From: Marinobacter subterrani
GTDB lineage: Bacteria; Pseudomonadota; Gammaproteobacteria; Pseudomonadales; Oleiphilaceae
Assembly: GCF_001045555.1 (NCBI RefSeq)
Contig: NZ_LFBU01000002.1
Location: forward strand, 806,001 to 870,000
Direction of reading: 5' to 3'
Length of the DNA: 64,000 nucleotides
Made by a program: the position numbers and the translations under genes. The notes beneath the pieces are model-generated. The model ran no database searches. It saw only the letters and a program-made list of their open reading frames with translations, and had not been told where the DNA came from. The first letter of the stretch is position 1. Each line of letters opens with the position of its first letter. Positions 37,436 through 49,059 of the stretch are shown one piece after another.

Positions 37436-38080
37436 TCAATCTTTCTTGGGAATCTTCCGGGCCAGGGGCTCGATATTGATCGTAACCAGTTTGTCGATTG
37501 CGGCGTTCATCGCGCTCCGCGAGGTGAACGGTCCAACGTTCACCCGGTACCACACAGAACCGTTGTCCAGATCGATCCGCTGAACACTAGCACGCAGGCC
37601 CTGGAAGGCAATCTGCGCCCGCTGGCGTTCGGCATCTTCCTTGCTTCGGAAGGAACCGGACTGGACGATGTAGTTGACATCCTGCCTGGCGGGCCCGGGG
37701 TTGTACTCCTCCACGTCAGGGGGCACCACTTCGGATTCCGGTAACATGTCGTAGAAACGGAATCCCGGTTTCTGGTCTTCCTGGCGGGCCGTCTCCGCCG
37801 GCATTGAGGTTGTCTTCCGGGCCGGTTTGTCAGCTATTGGCGGAACGGTCGCGGCCGGGCCGGGCGGCAGAGAGTTGAGGTAGACGATAAACCCGATAAA
37901 CCCCCCGACCGCTGCCAGGGACAGGATCCATTTCAGCGACAAGCCCCCGTGCTGCGAGCGGGCAGTGGCAGCCGGTTTCGCCCTGGTGGCTTTCGCCTTG
38001 GCCGGCTTTCCGGGCTTGCGGCGCGGGGTGGCCGAAGCCTTGGCAGATGGCCTGTCTTTGCGGGCGTAATCTCGGGACAT
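37436..38080 (-). CDS. SPOR-domain membrane protein (FtsN-like)
   Basis: 214 residues with a basic, Lys/Ala/Pro-rich cytoplasmic start, one membrane span (about residues 48-67, LKWILSLAAVGGFIGFIVYL) and a Pro-rich linker. A C-terminal SPOR domain follows (about residues 130-205, YIVQSGSFRSKEDAERQRAQ and VWYRVNVGPFTSRSAMNAA). SPOR domains bind glycan strands lacking stem peptides at the division septum. The layout is that of FtsN, and the same position between argS and hslV is known from Pseudomonas. It is 6 bp downstream of argS. Whether it is the true FtsN is likely but not proven. Confidence 0.85.
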   Translation of the reverse strand: MSRDYARKDRPSAKASATPRRKPGKPAKAKATRAKPAATARSQHGGLSLKWILSLAAVGGFIGFIVYLNSLPPGPAATVPPIADKPARKTTSMPAETARQEDQKPGFRFYDMLPESEVVPPDVEEYNPGPARQDVNYIVQSGSFRSKEDAERQRAQIAFQGLRASVQRIDLDNGSVWYRVNVGPFTSRSAMNAAIDKLVTINIEPLARKIPKKD

Positions 38081-38086
38081 GCGGCT

Positions 38087-39772
38087 TTACATCTCTTCCG
38101 GGGCGCTCACGCCCAGCAAATCCAGCCCGTTGGCGATAACCTGCCGGACTGCCAGGTAAAGGCTGATACGGGCATCTCGTGTTGCCGTGTCCTCGATCAA
38201 CACCTTGTGAGCGTTGTAGTATGTGTGGAACTGCCCCGCCAGATCTCTCAGATAGTGAGTCAGGTGATGCGGCTCCCGCTGGGCGGCGGAGTTGGCGATC
38301 AGCTCCGGATATTTTGCCAACTGGTTGGCCAGCTCTTTTTCCTCGTCCAGAGTCAGCAGTGACAGGTCGCCCACGCATTCATTACGGCCGCGCTTCACGC
38401 CTTCCTCGGCCAGTTTCCGAAGCACGCTGCAGATGCGCGCATGGGCATACTGAATGTAATAGACCGGGTTTTCGTTGGTCTGCGAGCGGGCCAGGTCGAT
38501 ATCGAAGGTCAACTGGGAATCAACCCGACGGGCGGCCAGGAAGAAACGGGTGGCGTCGCGGCCAACTTCATCAATCAGGTCCCGGACGGTCACGTAGCTG
38601 CCGGCGCGCTTGGAGATTTTCACTTCCTGGCCAGAGCGGGTCACCATCACCATCTGGTGCAGAACGTAGTCGGGCCAGCCTTGGGGAATGCCGGCGTTCA
38701 GCGCCTGCAAACCGGCCCGAACGCGGGTAACGGTCGAGTGGTGATCGGCGCCCTGTTCGTTGATAACGGTGGTAAAGCCCCGCTGCCATTTATCCAGGTG
38801 GTAGGCCACATCCGGCAGGAAGTAGGTGTAGCCACCGTCCTTCTTGCGCATGACCCGGTCCTTGTCATCGCCAAACTCTGTTGTTTTCAGCCAAAGGGCA
38901 CCGTCCTGCTCGTAGGTGTAGCCGTTTTCCTGAAGGCGCTTGACCGTGGCTTCTACCTTGCCTTCCTCGTAGAGAGAGGACTCGAGGAAATAGACATCAA
39001 ACTGGACCCCGAAGGCTTTCAGGTCGAGATCCTGCTCGCGGCGCAGGTAGGCCACGGCGAATTCGCGGATGGCGTCCCGGTCTTCCGGGTCCGCCTTGGC
39101 AGTGACTTCCCGATCATCCGCTGTGACCGTGTCGCCAGCAAGGTAGGCCTTGGCTACGTCGACGATGTAATCGCCGCGATAGCCATCCGCCGGCCAGCTC
39201 TCGTCGTCCGGCGACAGGCCCTTTACCCGGGCCTGGACCGAGAGCGCCAGGTTATCAATCTGGGCCCCGGCGTCGTTGTAATAGAACTCCCGGGTAACAT
39301 CGTAACCATTGGCTTCCAGCAGCCGGCAAAGACAGTCGCCAATGGCCGCACCACGGCCATGACCAACGTGGAGGGGGCCGGTGGGGTTGGCCGAAACAAA
39401 CTCCACCTGCACTTTCTCGCCCTTGCCCTGATCGTTACGGCCAAAACGGTCACCTTCAGACAGTATGGTGTTGACCACTTCGAAGGCACTGGCCGTGCTC
39501 ATGAAGAAATTGATAAAGCCCGGTCCGGCGATTTCCACCTTCTCCACGGCCTTGCTCGGCGGCAGCTTTTCGATCAGCGCTTCTGCCAGCTTCCGGGGCG
39601 GGCAGCCGGCTGCCTTTGAGGCAACCAGGGCAATATTGCAGGCGTAGTCGCCATGGGACTTGTCCTTGGTATTGCCCACCTGGGGCGTGAAGGACTGGTC
39701 CGAAGGCAGCGTGCCATCGGATTGAAGTGCGGCCAGCGCAGACTGGAGCAGATCGGAAACGGTCTCTTTCAT
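38087..39772 (-). CDS. argS: Arginyl-tRNA synthetase
   Basis: Class Ia synthetase charging tRNA-Arg. It has 561 residues. The N-terminal additional domain is about 1-110. The HIGH motif is [18 protein letters not shown] (residues 129-146) and the KMSKS counterpart is [16 protein letters not shown]. The C-terminal anticodon-binding domain ends with [12 protein letters not shown], close to the usual GLxxLGVxAPxxM tail. It is followed at once by the SPOR gene. Confidence 0.97.
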   Translation of the reverse strand: MKETVSDLLQSALAALQSDGTLPSDQSFTPQVGNTKDKSHGDYACNIALVASKAAGCPPRKLAEALIEKLPPSKAVEKVEIAGPGFINFFMSTASAFEVVNTILSEGDRFGRNDQGKGEKVQVEFVSANPTGPLHVGHGRGAAIGDCLCRLLEANGYDVTREFYYNDAGAQIDNLALSVQARVKGLSPDDESWPADGYRGDYIVDVAKAYLAGDTVTADDREVTAKADPEDRDAIREFAVAYLRREQDLDLKAFGVQFDVYFLESSLYEEGKVEATVKRLQENGYTYEQDGALWLKTTEFGDDKDRVMRKKDGGYTYFLPDVAYHLDKWQRGFTTVINEQGADHHSTVTRVRAGLQALNAGIPQGWPDYVLHQMVMVTRSGQEVKISKRAGSYVTVRDLIDEVGRDATRFFLAARRVDSQLTFDIDLARSQTNENPVYYIQYAHARICSVLRKLAEEGVKRGRNECVGDLSLLTLDEEKELANQLAKYPELIANSAAQREPHHLTHYLRDLAGQFHTYYNAHKVLIEDTATRDARISLYLAVRQVIANGLDLLGVSAPEEM

Positions 39773-39903
39773 GCTGTCAGGTGACTCGATTTACAGGAGA
39801 ATTGGCGTTGGGGCGGGGCGCCCTTTGGAAACAGAAGGCGGTTATTATCGCGGAAAGTCCGGCTGCAAGCAAAAGTCCTGACGTCGTGCCAGGGTTGCGC
39901 GGC

Positions 39904-42078
39904 TCAACCGGTTTCCTGAGGATCAACATCAATCATCCACTTGACCCCTGCGGGCAGCTTTCTCCGGTCCAGTTCCTGGCAGATTCCTGTTAACAGGGTG
40001 TTAAGGCGTTTCCTGTTCCGGGCATTCAGGACCAGTTGGGCCCGGTGCTTATCCGCGCGGCGGGCAATCATGGCTGGCAGTGGTCCCCAGGTTTCAATGC
40101 CCGGTGCGTTGGTGAGCGGTTTGATGACGTCGAGAACCTGCAGGCTCTTTTCCATGGTATCGGCTTCGGCGCGGAAAATGGCCATGGCGCGGAATGGCGG
40201 GAACTGGCCCTCGTCGCGCTCGCTGAGGAGTTGGTCGGCGATGTCCAGATAATGGCCTTCGCAGAGGGTTTTCAGTAGCGGGTGGTCGCTGTGGCAGGTT
40301 TGTACCAGGACCTTGCCCGGCTTTGTGCCGCGGCCGGCCCGGCCACTGACTTGCAGAAGGGTCTGGATGAGCTGCTCGGGCGCCCGGAAATCCACGCTGA
40401 ACAGTCCGCCGTCGGCGTTGACCACCACAACGAGCGTGACGTTGGGGAAATCATGCCCTTTGGCCAGCATCTGGGTGCCAACAAGCACGCATGGCTCGCC
40501 GCTGTTCACCTGTTTCAAGATGCCCTGGATGCTGCCCTTGCGTTGGGTGCTGTCGCGATCCACCCGAACAACGGGCGTGTCGGGGAAGGCGGTGGCGAGA
40601 ATGTCCTCGGTTCGTTCGGTCCCCTGGCCGACAGGCTTGAAAGCATCGCTCTGGCATTTGGGGCAGTGCTCTGTGGCTGCCGTCTGGTAGTCGCAGTGGT
40701 GGCATCGCATTGCCCGGTCCCGCCGGTGATAGGTCAGCCGGGTGTCGCAGCGGGGGCACTCGACCATGTGGCCGCAGTCAAAGCACATCATCACCGGTGC
40801 AAAGCCGCGCCGATTGACGAACACCAGTGCCTGCTCACCCCTGGCCAGTGTTTGTTCAATGGCGTTCAGCGCAGGCCGGGAAAGGCCGCCTTCGAGGGGC
40901 CGGCTGCGAATGTCCAGCAGACTGATGACCGGTGGAGTGGCGTTGCCCGCACGCTCTTCGAGCCTGACCAGCCGGTATTTACCCTGCTGTGCATTGTAAA
41001 CAGACTCCAGCGATGGCGTGGCGGAGCCAAGAATGACCGGGCAGCGGTTCAGGTGCGCGCGATAAACCGCCAGGTCGCGGCCGGAATACCGGAAACCCTC
41101 GCCCTGTTTATAGGAGCTGTCATGCTCTTCGTCGACGATGATTGCCTGCAATCCCGTAAACGGTAGCAGAACCGCCGAGCGGGTGCCGATCAGGATGACA
41201 GGTTCACCGTTGCGGATTTTCAGCCAGGTCGTCAGTCGCTCGCCGTCATTGAGGGCGGAGTGCCATACCACAATACGGGTGCCGAAATAGTGCCTGAAGC
41301 GGGCGACGGTCTGTGGGGTCAGGTTGATTTCGGGCACCAGTACAAGCGCCTGGTCCTCTGTTCCCAAATTTTGTTTGAGATAATGCAGGTAAAGTTCCGT
41401 TTTTCCGCTGCCGGTAATCCCATATAAAAGGGAGGCGCTGAACCCCGACCCGGCGCTGGCCAATTCTTCGGCGGCCGCAGCCTGGGCGCCGGAGAGGGTT
41501 GGTCCCGTCGCCAGGAATTCAGGTTCTGCAGTGGCTGAGTGAGGCGAGGGGGGCGAGACGGATTTCACCAGCTCTCTGTCGCATAGGGTCCTGAGCTGAG
41601 TGCGGGTGAATCCGGCCCTGATGATGTCGCTGCCCGCTGCGCCCTGGCTATGCCGGTTGAGCCATTCGAGCAGCGCCCTCTGTCGATGGGCGTTGGCCGG
41701 GAGAGCTTCCCCGTGGCCGCAGGCCACCCACCATTCGACGGGCTTTTCCTCGGCTTTTCTGCCACGTCTCAGTGCCGGAGGCAGGGCGGTGAACAGGCAC
41801 TCACCCAGAGGGTGCTGGTAATAGTCACTCGCCCAGCTGAGCAGGCTGACGGTCTCCTCCGGAAGGGCTGGCCAGTCTTCCATGGTCGCAATGACCGGCT
41901 TGAGGTTGATGCCGGGAAGAGGCTCTACTCCGGTTTGAACGACAAGGCCGATTGCCTGCTGCCGACCGAAAGGGATTCTTACCCTCTGGCCGGGCACAAG
42001 CCGGACACCTTCCGGAACGGAGTAATCGAAGAGCCGGCGCAGGGGGCGGTTCAGGGCAATGCGTGCGGTCAAGGGCAC
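39904..42078 (-). CDS. priA: Primosomal protein N', replication restart helicase
   Basis: Restarts collapsed replication forks as a 3'-5' DEAH helicase. I start at the GTG at 42078, which has GGAG six bases upstream and yields MPLTARIALNRPLRRLFDYSVPEG like other PriA proteins. A GTG four codons earlier lacks a ribosome site. This gives 724 residues. Walker A is GITGSGKTELYL, the DEEH box VDEEHDSSYKQGEGFRYSGR, and the zinc-binding insert has four C-x2-C pairs between CFDC and CPKC. TQMLAKGHDFPNVTLV is motif V. It is divergent from rpmE. Confidence 0.96.
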   Translation of the reverse strand: MPLTARIALNRPLRRLFDYSVPEGVRLVPGQRVRIPFGRQQAIGLVVQTGVEPLPGINLKPVIATMEDWPALPEETVSLLSWASDYYQHPLGECLFTALPPALRRGRKAEEKPVEWWVACGHGEALPANAHRQRALLEWLNRHSQGAAGSDIIRAGFTRTQLRTLCDRELVKSVSPPSPHSATAEPEFLATGPTLSGAQAAAAEELASAGSGFSASLLYGITGSGKTELYLHYLKQNLGTEDQALVLVPEINLTPQTVARFRHYFGTRIVVWHSALNDGERLTTWLKIRNGEPVILIGTRSAVLLPFTGLQAIIVDEEHDSSYKQGEGFRYSGRDLAVYRAHLNRCPVILGSATPSLESVYNAQQGKYRLVRLEERAGNATPPVISLLDIRSRPLEGGLSRPALNAIEQTLARGEQALVFVNRRGFAPVMMCFDCGHMVECPRCDTRLTYHRRDRAMRCHHCDYQTAATEHCPKCQSDAFKPVGQGTERTEDILATAFPDTPVVRVDRDSTQRKGSIQGILKQVNSGEPCVLVGTQMLAKGHDFPNVTLVVVVNADGGLFSVDFRAPEQLIQTLLQVSGRAGRGTKPGKVLVQTCHSDHPLLKTLCEGHYLDIADQLLSERDEGQFPPFRAMAIFRAEADTMEKSLQVLDVIKPLTNAPGIETWGPLPAMIARRADKHRAQLVLNARNRKRLNTLLTGICQELDRRKLPAGVKWMIDVDPQETG

Positions 42079-42342
42079 TGGGTGCTCCACTGAAAAAGGG
42101 GTGTCACGGTTTTTCCCTATCCTGTTGTACCCGGCGGCCTGCCGCGAAATCTCTGGTGGGCGAGTCCGGAAACCAGGGTGGCGCTTGCCTGTGGCAATAA
42201 TTGCAAGTAAGATTCGCGGTCTGTTTCCGGCAGGGCATGATTGTGCCCCGTCTTCTCAATTGATTCAAACATGCGGTGCCTGGCGCCAGGGTAGTTCAGA
42301 TGCCCCGTGATCAGGTAGCGGCATGACCTAACGAGGTTCGCC

Positions 42343-42564
42343 ATGAAAGAAGGTATTCATCCCAAGTACGAAGAAATTACCGCCACTTGTTCCTGCGGTA
42401 ATTCATTCAAGACCCGCTCGACCTATACCCATGATCTACAACTGGACGTGTGCTCCCAGTGCCACCCGTTCTATACCGGCAAGCAGAAGGTCATGGACAC
42501 CGGTGGCCGGATCGACCGTTTCCAGAAGCGTTTTGGCGGCCGTATCGCTGGCAAGAAAGACTGA
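42343..42564 (+). CDS. rpmE: 50S ribosomal protein L31, zinc-binding type
   Basis: 73-residue ribosomal protein. [21 protein letters not shown] and [15 protein letters not shown] carry the four cysteines (C-x-C and C-x2-C) of the zinc-containing RpmE form. This form is replaced by the cysteine-free YkgM type under zinc starvation in many bacteria. The terminator is 17 bases downstream. The 264-bp spacer back to priA holds a perfect 12-base palindrome CCTGGCGCCAGG near 42283 but no clear gene. Confidence 0.97.
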   Translation: MKEGIHPKYEEITATCSCGNSFKTRSTYTHDLQLDVCSQCHPFYTGKQKVMDTGGRIDRFQKRFGGRIAGKKD

Positions 42565-42580
42565 TCGCTACGGATTCATT

Positions 42581-42604
42581 AAAGCGCCTGCGGGCGCTTT
42601 TTTC
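42581..42604 (+). terminator. Rho-independent terminator of rpmE
   Basis: AAAGCGCC and GGCGCTTT form an 8-bp stem with loop TGCG, followed by TTT and pyrimidines, 17 bases after the stop. Confidence 0.88.
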
Positions 42605-42780
42605 TGGTCTCGACTATCATGTGTAGCAGTTGGCGACATGTGGGGCCGGGCTTGGCAGAACCTCTGCAGGATGGTTTTGCGCCACTTGTCGTTTCTGGGC
42701 TGGCAAGCCATAATGACGGGCCCCGTCGGGCGAGCTCCCGCGGTTTATTACCTTTAAACGTGACAAACGGAACAGTGGCA

Positions 42781-44046
42781 ATGTCTCAAGATCTGAAAGA
42801 AGCAGCCCTTGAATATCACGCCAAGCCGCGTCCTGGTAAATTGAGTGTTGAAATCACCAAGCCAACCAAGACGTCCCGCGACCTTTCCCTGGCGTATAGT
42901 CCCGGGGTTGCTGAACCGGTCCGAGAGATCGCAAAAGATCCGGAGAATGCGTACAAATACACCGCCAAGGGCAACCTGGTGGCTGTTATCTCCGACGGTT
43001 CCGCGATTCTTGGTCTGGGTAACCTGGGCCCCCTGGCAAGCAAGCCGGTAATGGAGGGCAAGGGCGTACTGTTCAAGCGCTTTGCCGGAATTGATGTGTT
43101 CGATATTGAAGTCAATTCCGAAAGCCCGCAGGCGTTTATTGAAACGGTCGAGCGTATTGCCGATACCTTCGGTGGTATCAATCTCGAAGATATCAAGGCG
43201 CCGGAGTGCTTTGAAATCGAGCGCGCTCTGATTGAAAAATGCAGCGTGCCCGTCTTCCACGACGACCAGCACGGTACTGCCATTGTTACTGCCGCCGGCA
43301 TGCTTAATGCCCTTGAGCTGCAGGGTAAAAAGATTGAAGAAGCGAAGGTGGTTTGCCTGGGTGCCGGCGCAGCCGCCATTGCCTGCATGAAGCTGCTGGT
43401 CAGCTGCGGTATTCGCTCGGAAAACATCTTCATGCTTGACCGCAAGGGTGTGATCCACTCTGGTCGTGATGATCTGAACCAGTACAAGGCGATGTTCGCC
43501 AATGATACTGACAGGCGGACTCTGGACGATGCCATTGACGGTGCGGACGTATTCCTCGGCCTGTCCGGCCCGGATCTCCTTACCGGTGAGCAGCTCAAGA
43601 AGATGGCGCCGAACCCTATTATCTTTGCATGCTCTAACCCGGATCCGGAGATCAACCCGGAACTTGCCCGGGCGACCCGTGACGATCTGATCATGGCGAC
43701 TGGCCGTTCCGACTACCCGAACCAGGTCAACAATGTGCTGGGCTTCCCGTTTATCTTCCGTGGGGCGCTCGATGTTCGCGCCAGAGTGATCAATGAAGAG
43801 ATGAAAGTGGCGGCCGTCAATGCAATTCGTGAGCTGGCCAAAGAGCCTGTCCCGCAGGAAATCTGTGAGGCTTACGGTGTTGAGAGTTTCGAATTCGGTA
43901 AGGAATACATCATTCCCAAGCCGATGGATGTCCGCCTGCTTGATGTTGTTCCGGCAGCTGTAGCTCGGGCGGCGGTGGATTCCGGCGTTGCCCGTAACCC
44001 CTATCCAGCGCACTATCCGCTCAAGTCCATGGCCGATATCATCTGA
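42781..44046 (+). CDS. Malic enzyme, NAD(P)-dependent, single-domain
   Basis: Oxidative decarboxylation of malate to pyruvate and CO2. It has 421 residues from the ATG at 42781 (GGAACAG upstream); the frame is open to 42619 without similarity. Motifs are LAYSPGVAEPVREIAKDP, AVISDGSAILGLGNLGP, VFHDDQHGTAIVTAAG and the nucleotide-binding VVCLGAGAAAIACMKLL. It corresponds to the N-terminal two thirds of MaeB, lacking the phosphotransacetylase-like C-terminal domain. This short form occurs at the same place in Pseudomonas. The cofactor preference cannot be read with certainty. Confidence 0.92.
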   Translation: MSQDLKEAALEYHAKPRPGKLSVEITKPTKTSRDLSLAYSPGVAEPVREIAKDPENAYKYTAKGNLVAVISDGSAILGLGNLGPLASKPVMEGKGVLFKRFAGIDVFDIEVNSESPQAFIETVERIADTFGGINLEDIKAPECFEIERALIEKCSVPVFHDDQHGTAIVTAAGMLNALELQGKKIEEAKVVCLGAGAAAIACMKLLVSCGIRSENIFMLDRKGVIHSGRDDLNQYKAMFANDTDRRTLDDAIDGADVFLGLSGPDLLTGEQLKKMAPNPIIFACSNPDPEINPELARATRDDLIMATGRSDYPNQVNNVLGFPFIFRGALDVRARVINEEMKVAAVNAIRELAKEPVPQEICEAYGVESFEFGKEYIIPKPMDVRLLDVVPAAVARAAVDSGVARNPYPAHYPLKSMADII

Positions 44047-44062
44047 TACCTGCCCGGGCAAT

Positions 44063-44094
44063 AAAAAACCGGCGGTGATCCCGCCGGTTTTTTT
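44063..44094. terminator. Bidirectional terminator between the malic enzyme gene and mrcA
   Basis: A 13-bp stem (AAAAAACCGGCGG with CCGCCGGTTTTTT) with loop TGATC and T runs on both strands lies between two convergent stops. Confidence 0.93.
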
Positions 44095-44112
44095 GTGTCT
44101 GATCTGTCTGTG

Positions 44113-46626
44113 TCAGAAAATTCTTCGTGAGAGATCGTCTTCTCCGGCGCGCCCGTTGTTATCGATTTCCTCTTCGGTCTGCAGCGGCGGCGGGGCATCC
44201 TCTTCCCGGAAGATCTCAAACATGCCGTCTTCGCCCGGTCTCGCGCGCTGTCCGGTTTCGGGGTTGATGCGAATGTTCACTATGCCGTTTGGGCGAGGCA
44301 TAAAGGATGGGGGCTCGCCCTCAAGGGCGACTTCCATGTAGTCCAGCCAGACTGGCAGCGCTGTGCTGGCGCCAAACTCGCCTCTGCCCAGCGGCGCTGG
44401 TTGATCGAATCCTACCCAGGCCGTTGTTGCGATGTCGTGGTTGAACCCGGCAAACCAGGTGTCCTTCTGTTCGTTGGTGGTGCCGGTCTTGCCTGCAACG
44501 TCATCGCGCCCGAGCGCCAGGGCCCTGCGACCCGTGCCAAGGCGGATAACGTCCCGCATCATCGAGTGGAGAATGTATACCGAGCGTTCATCGGCAAGCC
44601 GGCGCATCACTCTTACCTGCGGTGTGTTGCCGGTACGTTCGGCAGGCTTCGCCCCTGGGCTCGTTTCGTTGGCTTCGGCCTTTTCCGCAATCTCATTGCA
44701 GTTCTGATCGCACAAAACGGTCTCCGGAGCCTGGTAGATGACCTCCCCGCGGACGTTCTTGATGGTCTCGATCAGGTAGGGCTCAACGTCATACCCCCCG
44801 TTCGCAATCACTGCCATGCCGCGGGCCAGCTCCATGGGGCTGAGCAGGCCGCTGCCAAGCGCCAGGGAAAGGTTGGAGGGCATGTTGTCGACCGGAATTT
44901 CCAGCTGCCTCAGATAGTCAAGCGTGTTTTCGATGCCAAGATCGCGTAACAGCCGGATGGAGACCAGGTTTCTCGAGCTGTAGAGGGCTTCGCGAAGCCG
45001 GGTCGGGCCGTAGAACTGTCCCGAGGAATTCTGGGGACGCCAGGTAGACTGTAGCTCGGCGTCGTCAAGCACAATTGGCGCGTCGTTATAGATGGTCGCG
45101 GGTGTCATTCCGCTTTCGAGAGCGCTGAGGTACAGGAAGGGCTTGAAGGTAGAGCCGGGTTGTCTTTGCGCCTGGACGGCCCGGTTGTATTTGCTCTGGC
45201 TGAAGCTGTATCCGCCGCTGAGTGCCTGGATAGCGCCTGTCTGGGCGTCCAGCGAGATCAGGGCGCCTTCAACGCGAGGCACCTGGGCAAGTGAGACAAG
45301 TGCCGGTTCGCCAGGCTCCGCGTCTTCCTGGAGGGCCTCGCCGTTCGTTTCGGGCGTGGTCTCTTGCTTCGTCGGCGTCTCGGCCCGCACATAGACAACA
45401 TCACCTACGGCAACCACATCCGAGGGTTTTTCGGGTTCCGGGCCGGTGAAGTCTTCAGTTTTGTAGCGGCTTGCCCATATCATCGTTTCGAAAGGCATGA
45501 TGACCTGTCCCAGCGTTCGGGCGTGCACGCGGACCTCTCCGGTTTTGTCGTTTACGCTGGTAACGACGGCAGGGAGCAGGGACTCCACCTGAGGGTAATT
45601 CCGCATGGCCTCCGAGAGGTCGCTCCCTGCCAGGGTCTCCGGATCAATCTGGCCGATGGGGCCCCGGAAGCCATGGCGTCGGTCGTAGGCTTCAAGGCCA
45701 TCCCGGAGGGCTTCCGTGGCAGCTTGCTGTTTCTCGCTGTCAACGGTGAGGATGACAGTATAGCCATCGGTGTAGGCTTGCTCGCCGTAGCGCTGGACCA
45801 TTTCGTAGCGGGCCATCTCGGCAACATAGTCGGCGTCAACTTCCGTATCCGTGCTGTTATAAGTGGCGGTAAGCGGCGCGGAAACGGCAAGCTCGTAGGC
45901 GTCCGGAGTGATATAGCCCAGTTCCTTCATCCGGCCCAGAATCCAGTTCCGGCGAATCATTGCGCGCTCAGGGTTGGCAAGTGGATTGTAGGCAGACGGG
46001 GCTTTGGGCAGGCCTGCGAGCATGGCCATCTGCGCCAATGAGAGCTGTGCTACTGGTTTGTCATAATAAACCTGCGCGGCGGCGGCAATCCCGTAGGCGC
46101 GGTTGCCGAGATAAATCTTGTTCAGGTAGAGCTCAAGAATGCGGTCTTTATCAAGCTCACGTTCTATCTGAAGAGCCAGAAGTATCTCATTGAACTTCCG
46201 GATAAAGGTTCTGTCGCGTGACAAAAAGTAATTTTTTGCAACCTGCATCGTGATGGTACTGCCCCCGGACTGGATCTCCCCGGTGGAGACCAGTTCGATG
46301 GCAGCCCGCGCCAGGCCTTTGATGTCGACCCCGAAGTGCTCGTAGAAACGGGAGTCTTCAGCGGCCATAAAGGCTTGTAACTGAATTGTTGGGATCTGTT
46401 CGATTGTGATCGGTGCCCTTCTCTTTTCACCGAATTCTGCTATTAATCTCATGTCTTTGCTGTAGACCCGCAGCGGCGTCTGGAGCTTGATATCCAGAAG
46501 CCTGTCGACCGCAGGAAGGCCAGGACGAAGATAGAGATAGAAGCCTGAGGTTACTATTACGGCGACACTCAGTCCGGTAAGAAACAGCCAGGCGAAAAGG
46601 CGAGATGTGCGCAACAAATGAGACAT
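44113..46626 (-). CDS. mrcA: Penicillin-binding protein 1A
   Basis: Bifunctional peptidoglycan glycosyltransferase/transpeptidase anchored in the inner membrane. It has 837 residues. The membrane anchor is about 10-32. The GT51 domain has AAEDSRFYEHFGVD and GGSTITMQVAKNYFL. An OB-like insert (about 320-420) typical of PBP1A follows. The transpeptidase domain has the serine motif RQPGSTFKPFLYL (S-x2-K) and KTGTTNEQKDTWFAGF (KTG). It is divergent from pilM, as in Pseudomonas. The 194-bp spacer is AT-rich near pilM and probably holds both promoters, but none is clear enough to list. Confidence 0.96.
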   Translation of the reverse strand: MSHLLRTSRLFAWLFLTGLSVAVIVTSGFYLYLRPGLPAVDRLLDIKLQTPLRVYSKDMRLIAEFGEKRRAPITIEQIPTIQLQAFMAAEDSRFYEHFGVDIKGLARAAIELVSTGEIQSGGSTITMQVAKNYFLSRDRTFIRKFNEILLALQIERELDKDRILELYLNKIYLGNRAYGIAAAAQVYYDKPVAQLSLAQMAMLAGLPKAPSAYNPLANPERAMIRRNWILGRMKELGYITPDAYELAVSAPLTATYNSTDTEVDADYVAEMARYEMVQRYGEQAYTDGYTVILTVDSEKQQAATEALRDGLEAYDRRHGFRGPIGQIDPETLAGSDLSEAMRNYPQVESLLPAVVTSVNDKTGEVRVHARTLGQVIMPFETMIWASRYKTEDFTGPEPEKPSDVVAVGDVVYVRAETPTKQETTPETNGEALQEDAEPGEPALVSLAQVPRVEGALISLDAQTGAIQALSGGYSFSQSKYNRAVQAQRQPGSTFKPFLYLSALESGMTPATIYNDAPIVLDDAELQSTWRPQNSSGQFYGPTRLREALYSSRNLVSIRLLRDLGIENTLDYLRQLEIPVDNMPSNLSLALGSGLLSPMELARGMAVIANGGYDVEPYLIETIKNVRGEVIYQAPETVLCDQNCNEIAEKAEANETSPGAKPAERTGNTPQVRVMRRLADERSVYILHSMMRDVIRLGTGRRALALGRDDVAGKTGTTNEQKDTWFAGFNHDIATTAWVGFDQPAPLGRGEFGASTALPVWLDYMEVALEGEPPSFMPRPNGIVNIRINPETGQRARPGEDGMFEIFREEDAPPPLQTEEEIDNNGRAGEDDLSRRIF

Positions 46627-46811
46627 TTTTTTCTGACAACTGTTGGATATAGGTCTATCATTTGAGAAATTGCTTTAGGAAGGATGAGTCGCTTCACCGC
46701 TGCAATGGTTCTCGATTAAAAAGAACACGCATTGTAGACGGAATAATGAAGAAATTCTCTTAAATAAAAAACACATAAGTTACGTAACCCGGTGCATCTA
46801 ACCAGGTATAG

Positions 46812-47884
<1,073 letters not shown>

Positions 47885-47885
<1 letters not shown>

Positions 47886-48448
47886 TGGCAAAGATTAACC
47901 TTCGACCATGGCGCGAGGAACTCCGTGCCGAGAAACAGAAACAGTTCGTGGTCATGCTGCTTGGTGCGGCGATCATTGCCGCTGGCCTGGTGTTCCTCTG
48001 GAAGTCGGATATGGACAACCGGATCGCCTACCAGCAATCGCGCAACGCCTACATCGAGACAGCAACCAAAAAGCTCGATCAGCAGATCAAGGAAATCGAG
48101 AGCCTCAAGCGCAAAAGGGATGAGCTTCTTGCCCGGATGCAGGTGATCCAGGATCTCCAGGGTAAACGGCCTATTATCGTCCGGGTGTTTGATGAAATAG
48201 TCAGAACCTTGCCTGATGGGCTGTTCTATACCGATCTCAAGCGTACCGGCGATCGCCTTGATATTGTCGGTATGGCGGAATCCAACAGCCGGGTTTCCAC
48301 GCTGATGCGCCAGTTCGAGGAATCCGACTGGTTCACCCAGCCCAACCTGTCCAACGTGTCGGCCGCTGATAGCCGGCGGGCCGGTTACAGCCAGTTCAAC
48401 CTCTCGGTACAACAGAAAACGCCCGAGCCCGAAGGGGAGGATAAGTAA
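47885..48448 (+). CDS. pilN: Type IV pilus alignment protein PilN
   Basis: 187-residue bitopic inner-membrane protein. The cytoplasmic INLRPWREELRAEKQKQF (about residues 4-21) is the conserved segment bound by PilM. One membrane helix (about 22-40) follows, then a coiled coil (about 55-85) and a periplasmic alpha/beta domain. It pairs with PilO. Start and stop overlap both neighbours by one base. Confidence 0.95.
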
Positions 48449-49059
48449 TGAGCCTCGCGGACTCACTTAAAAGCCTTAATGAATTTGATATCAATGATCT
48501 CGACGTTAATAACGCGGGAATCTGGCCGGCGCCGGTCAAGGCCATTGTGGTCCTGATCATCTTCGGGCTCATCCTCGGAGGCGGGTACTGGTTCTTTATC
48601 AAGGATCAGTACGCTCAGCTTGAACGGGTCGAGAAAACCGAGCTGGAATTGCGCAAGACCTACGAAGAGAAAGCCTATCAGGTGGCGAACCTCGAAGTCT
48701 TCAAGGCGCAGATGACGGAGATGGAAGAAACCTTCGGGGCCCTCGTGCGACAGCTGCCAAGCGAGACCGAGGTGCCCGGGTTGCTGGAGGATATTACCAA
48801 TACCGCTCTCGGCAGCGGTCTGGCACTCCAGGAAGTGGCGCTACAGCCGGAGCAGCCCAAGGATTTTTACTCCGTGCTGCCGATCAATATCCGGGTTTCC
48901 GGCTCGTATCACGAGCTTGCGTCGTTTGTCAGCAGCGTTGCCAGCCTGCCACGGATTGTGACTCTGCATGACTTCACCATCAAACCAACTGGCGGAGAGG
49001 GGGATCAGCTTGATATGCAGGTTGTCGCTCGCACCTACCGCTACCGGGCTGGAGAATGA
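48448..49059 (+). CDS. pilO: Type IV pilus alignment protein PilO
   Basis: 203-residue bitopic inner-membrane protein. A short cytoplasmic tail (SLADSLKSLNEFDINDLDVNN) precedes one membrane span (about 27-46). A coiled coil about 55-95 (with EKTELELRKTYEEKAYQVAN) and a ferredoxin-like periplasmic domain, with LPINIRVSGSYHELASFVS, complete it. It forms heterodimers with PilN and contacts PilP. Confidence 0.95.
   Translation: MSLADSLKSLNEFDINDLDVNNAGIWPAPVKAIVVLIIFGLILGGGYWFFIKDQYAQLERVEKTELELRKTYEEKAYQVANLEVFKAQMTEMEETFGALVRQLPSETEVPGLLEDITNTALGSGLALQEVALQPEQPKDFYSVLPINIRVSGSYHELASFVSSVASLPRIVTLHDFTIKPTGGEGDQLDMQVVARTYRYRAGE

Noticed and set aside
42754-44061. 435-codon open frame antisense to the malic enzyme gene
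   Set aside because: Mirror frame of a well-recognised enzyme; the composition is not protein-like.
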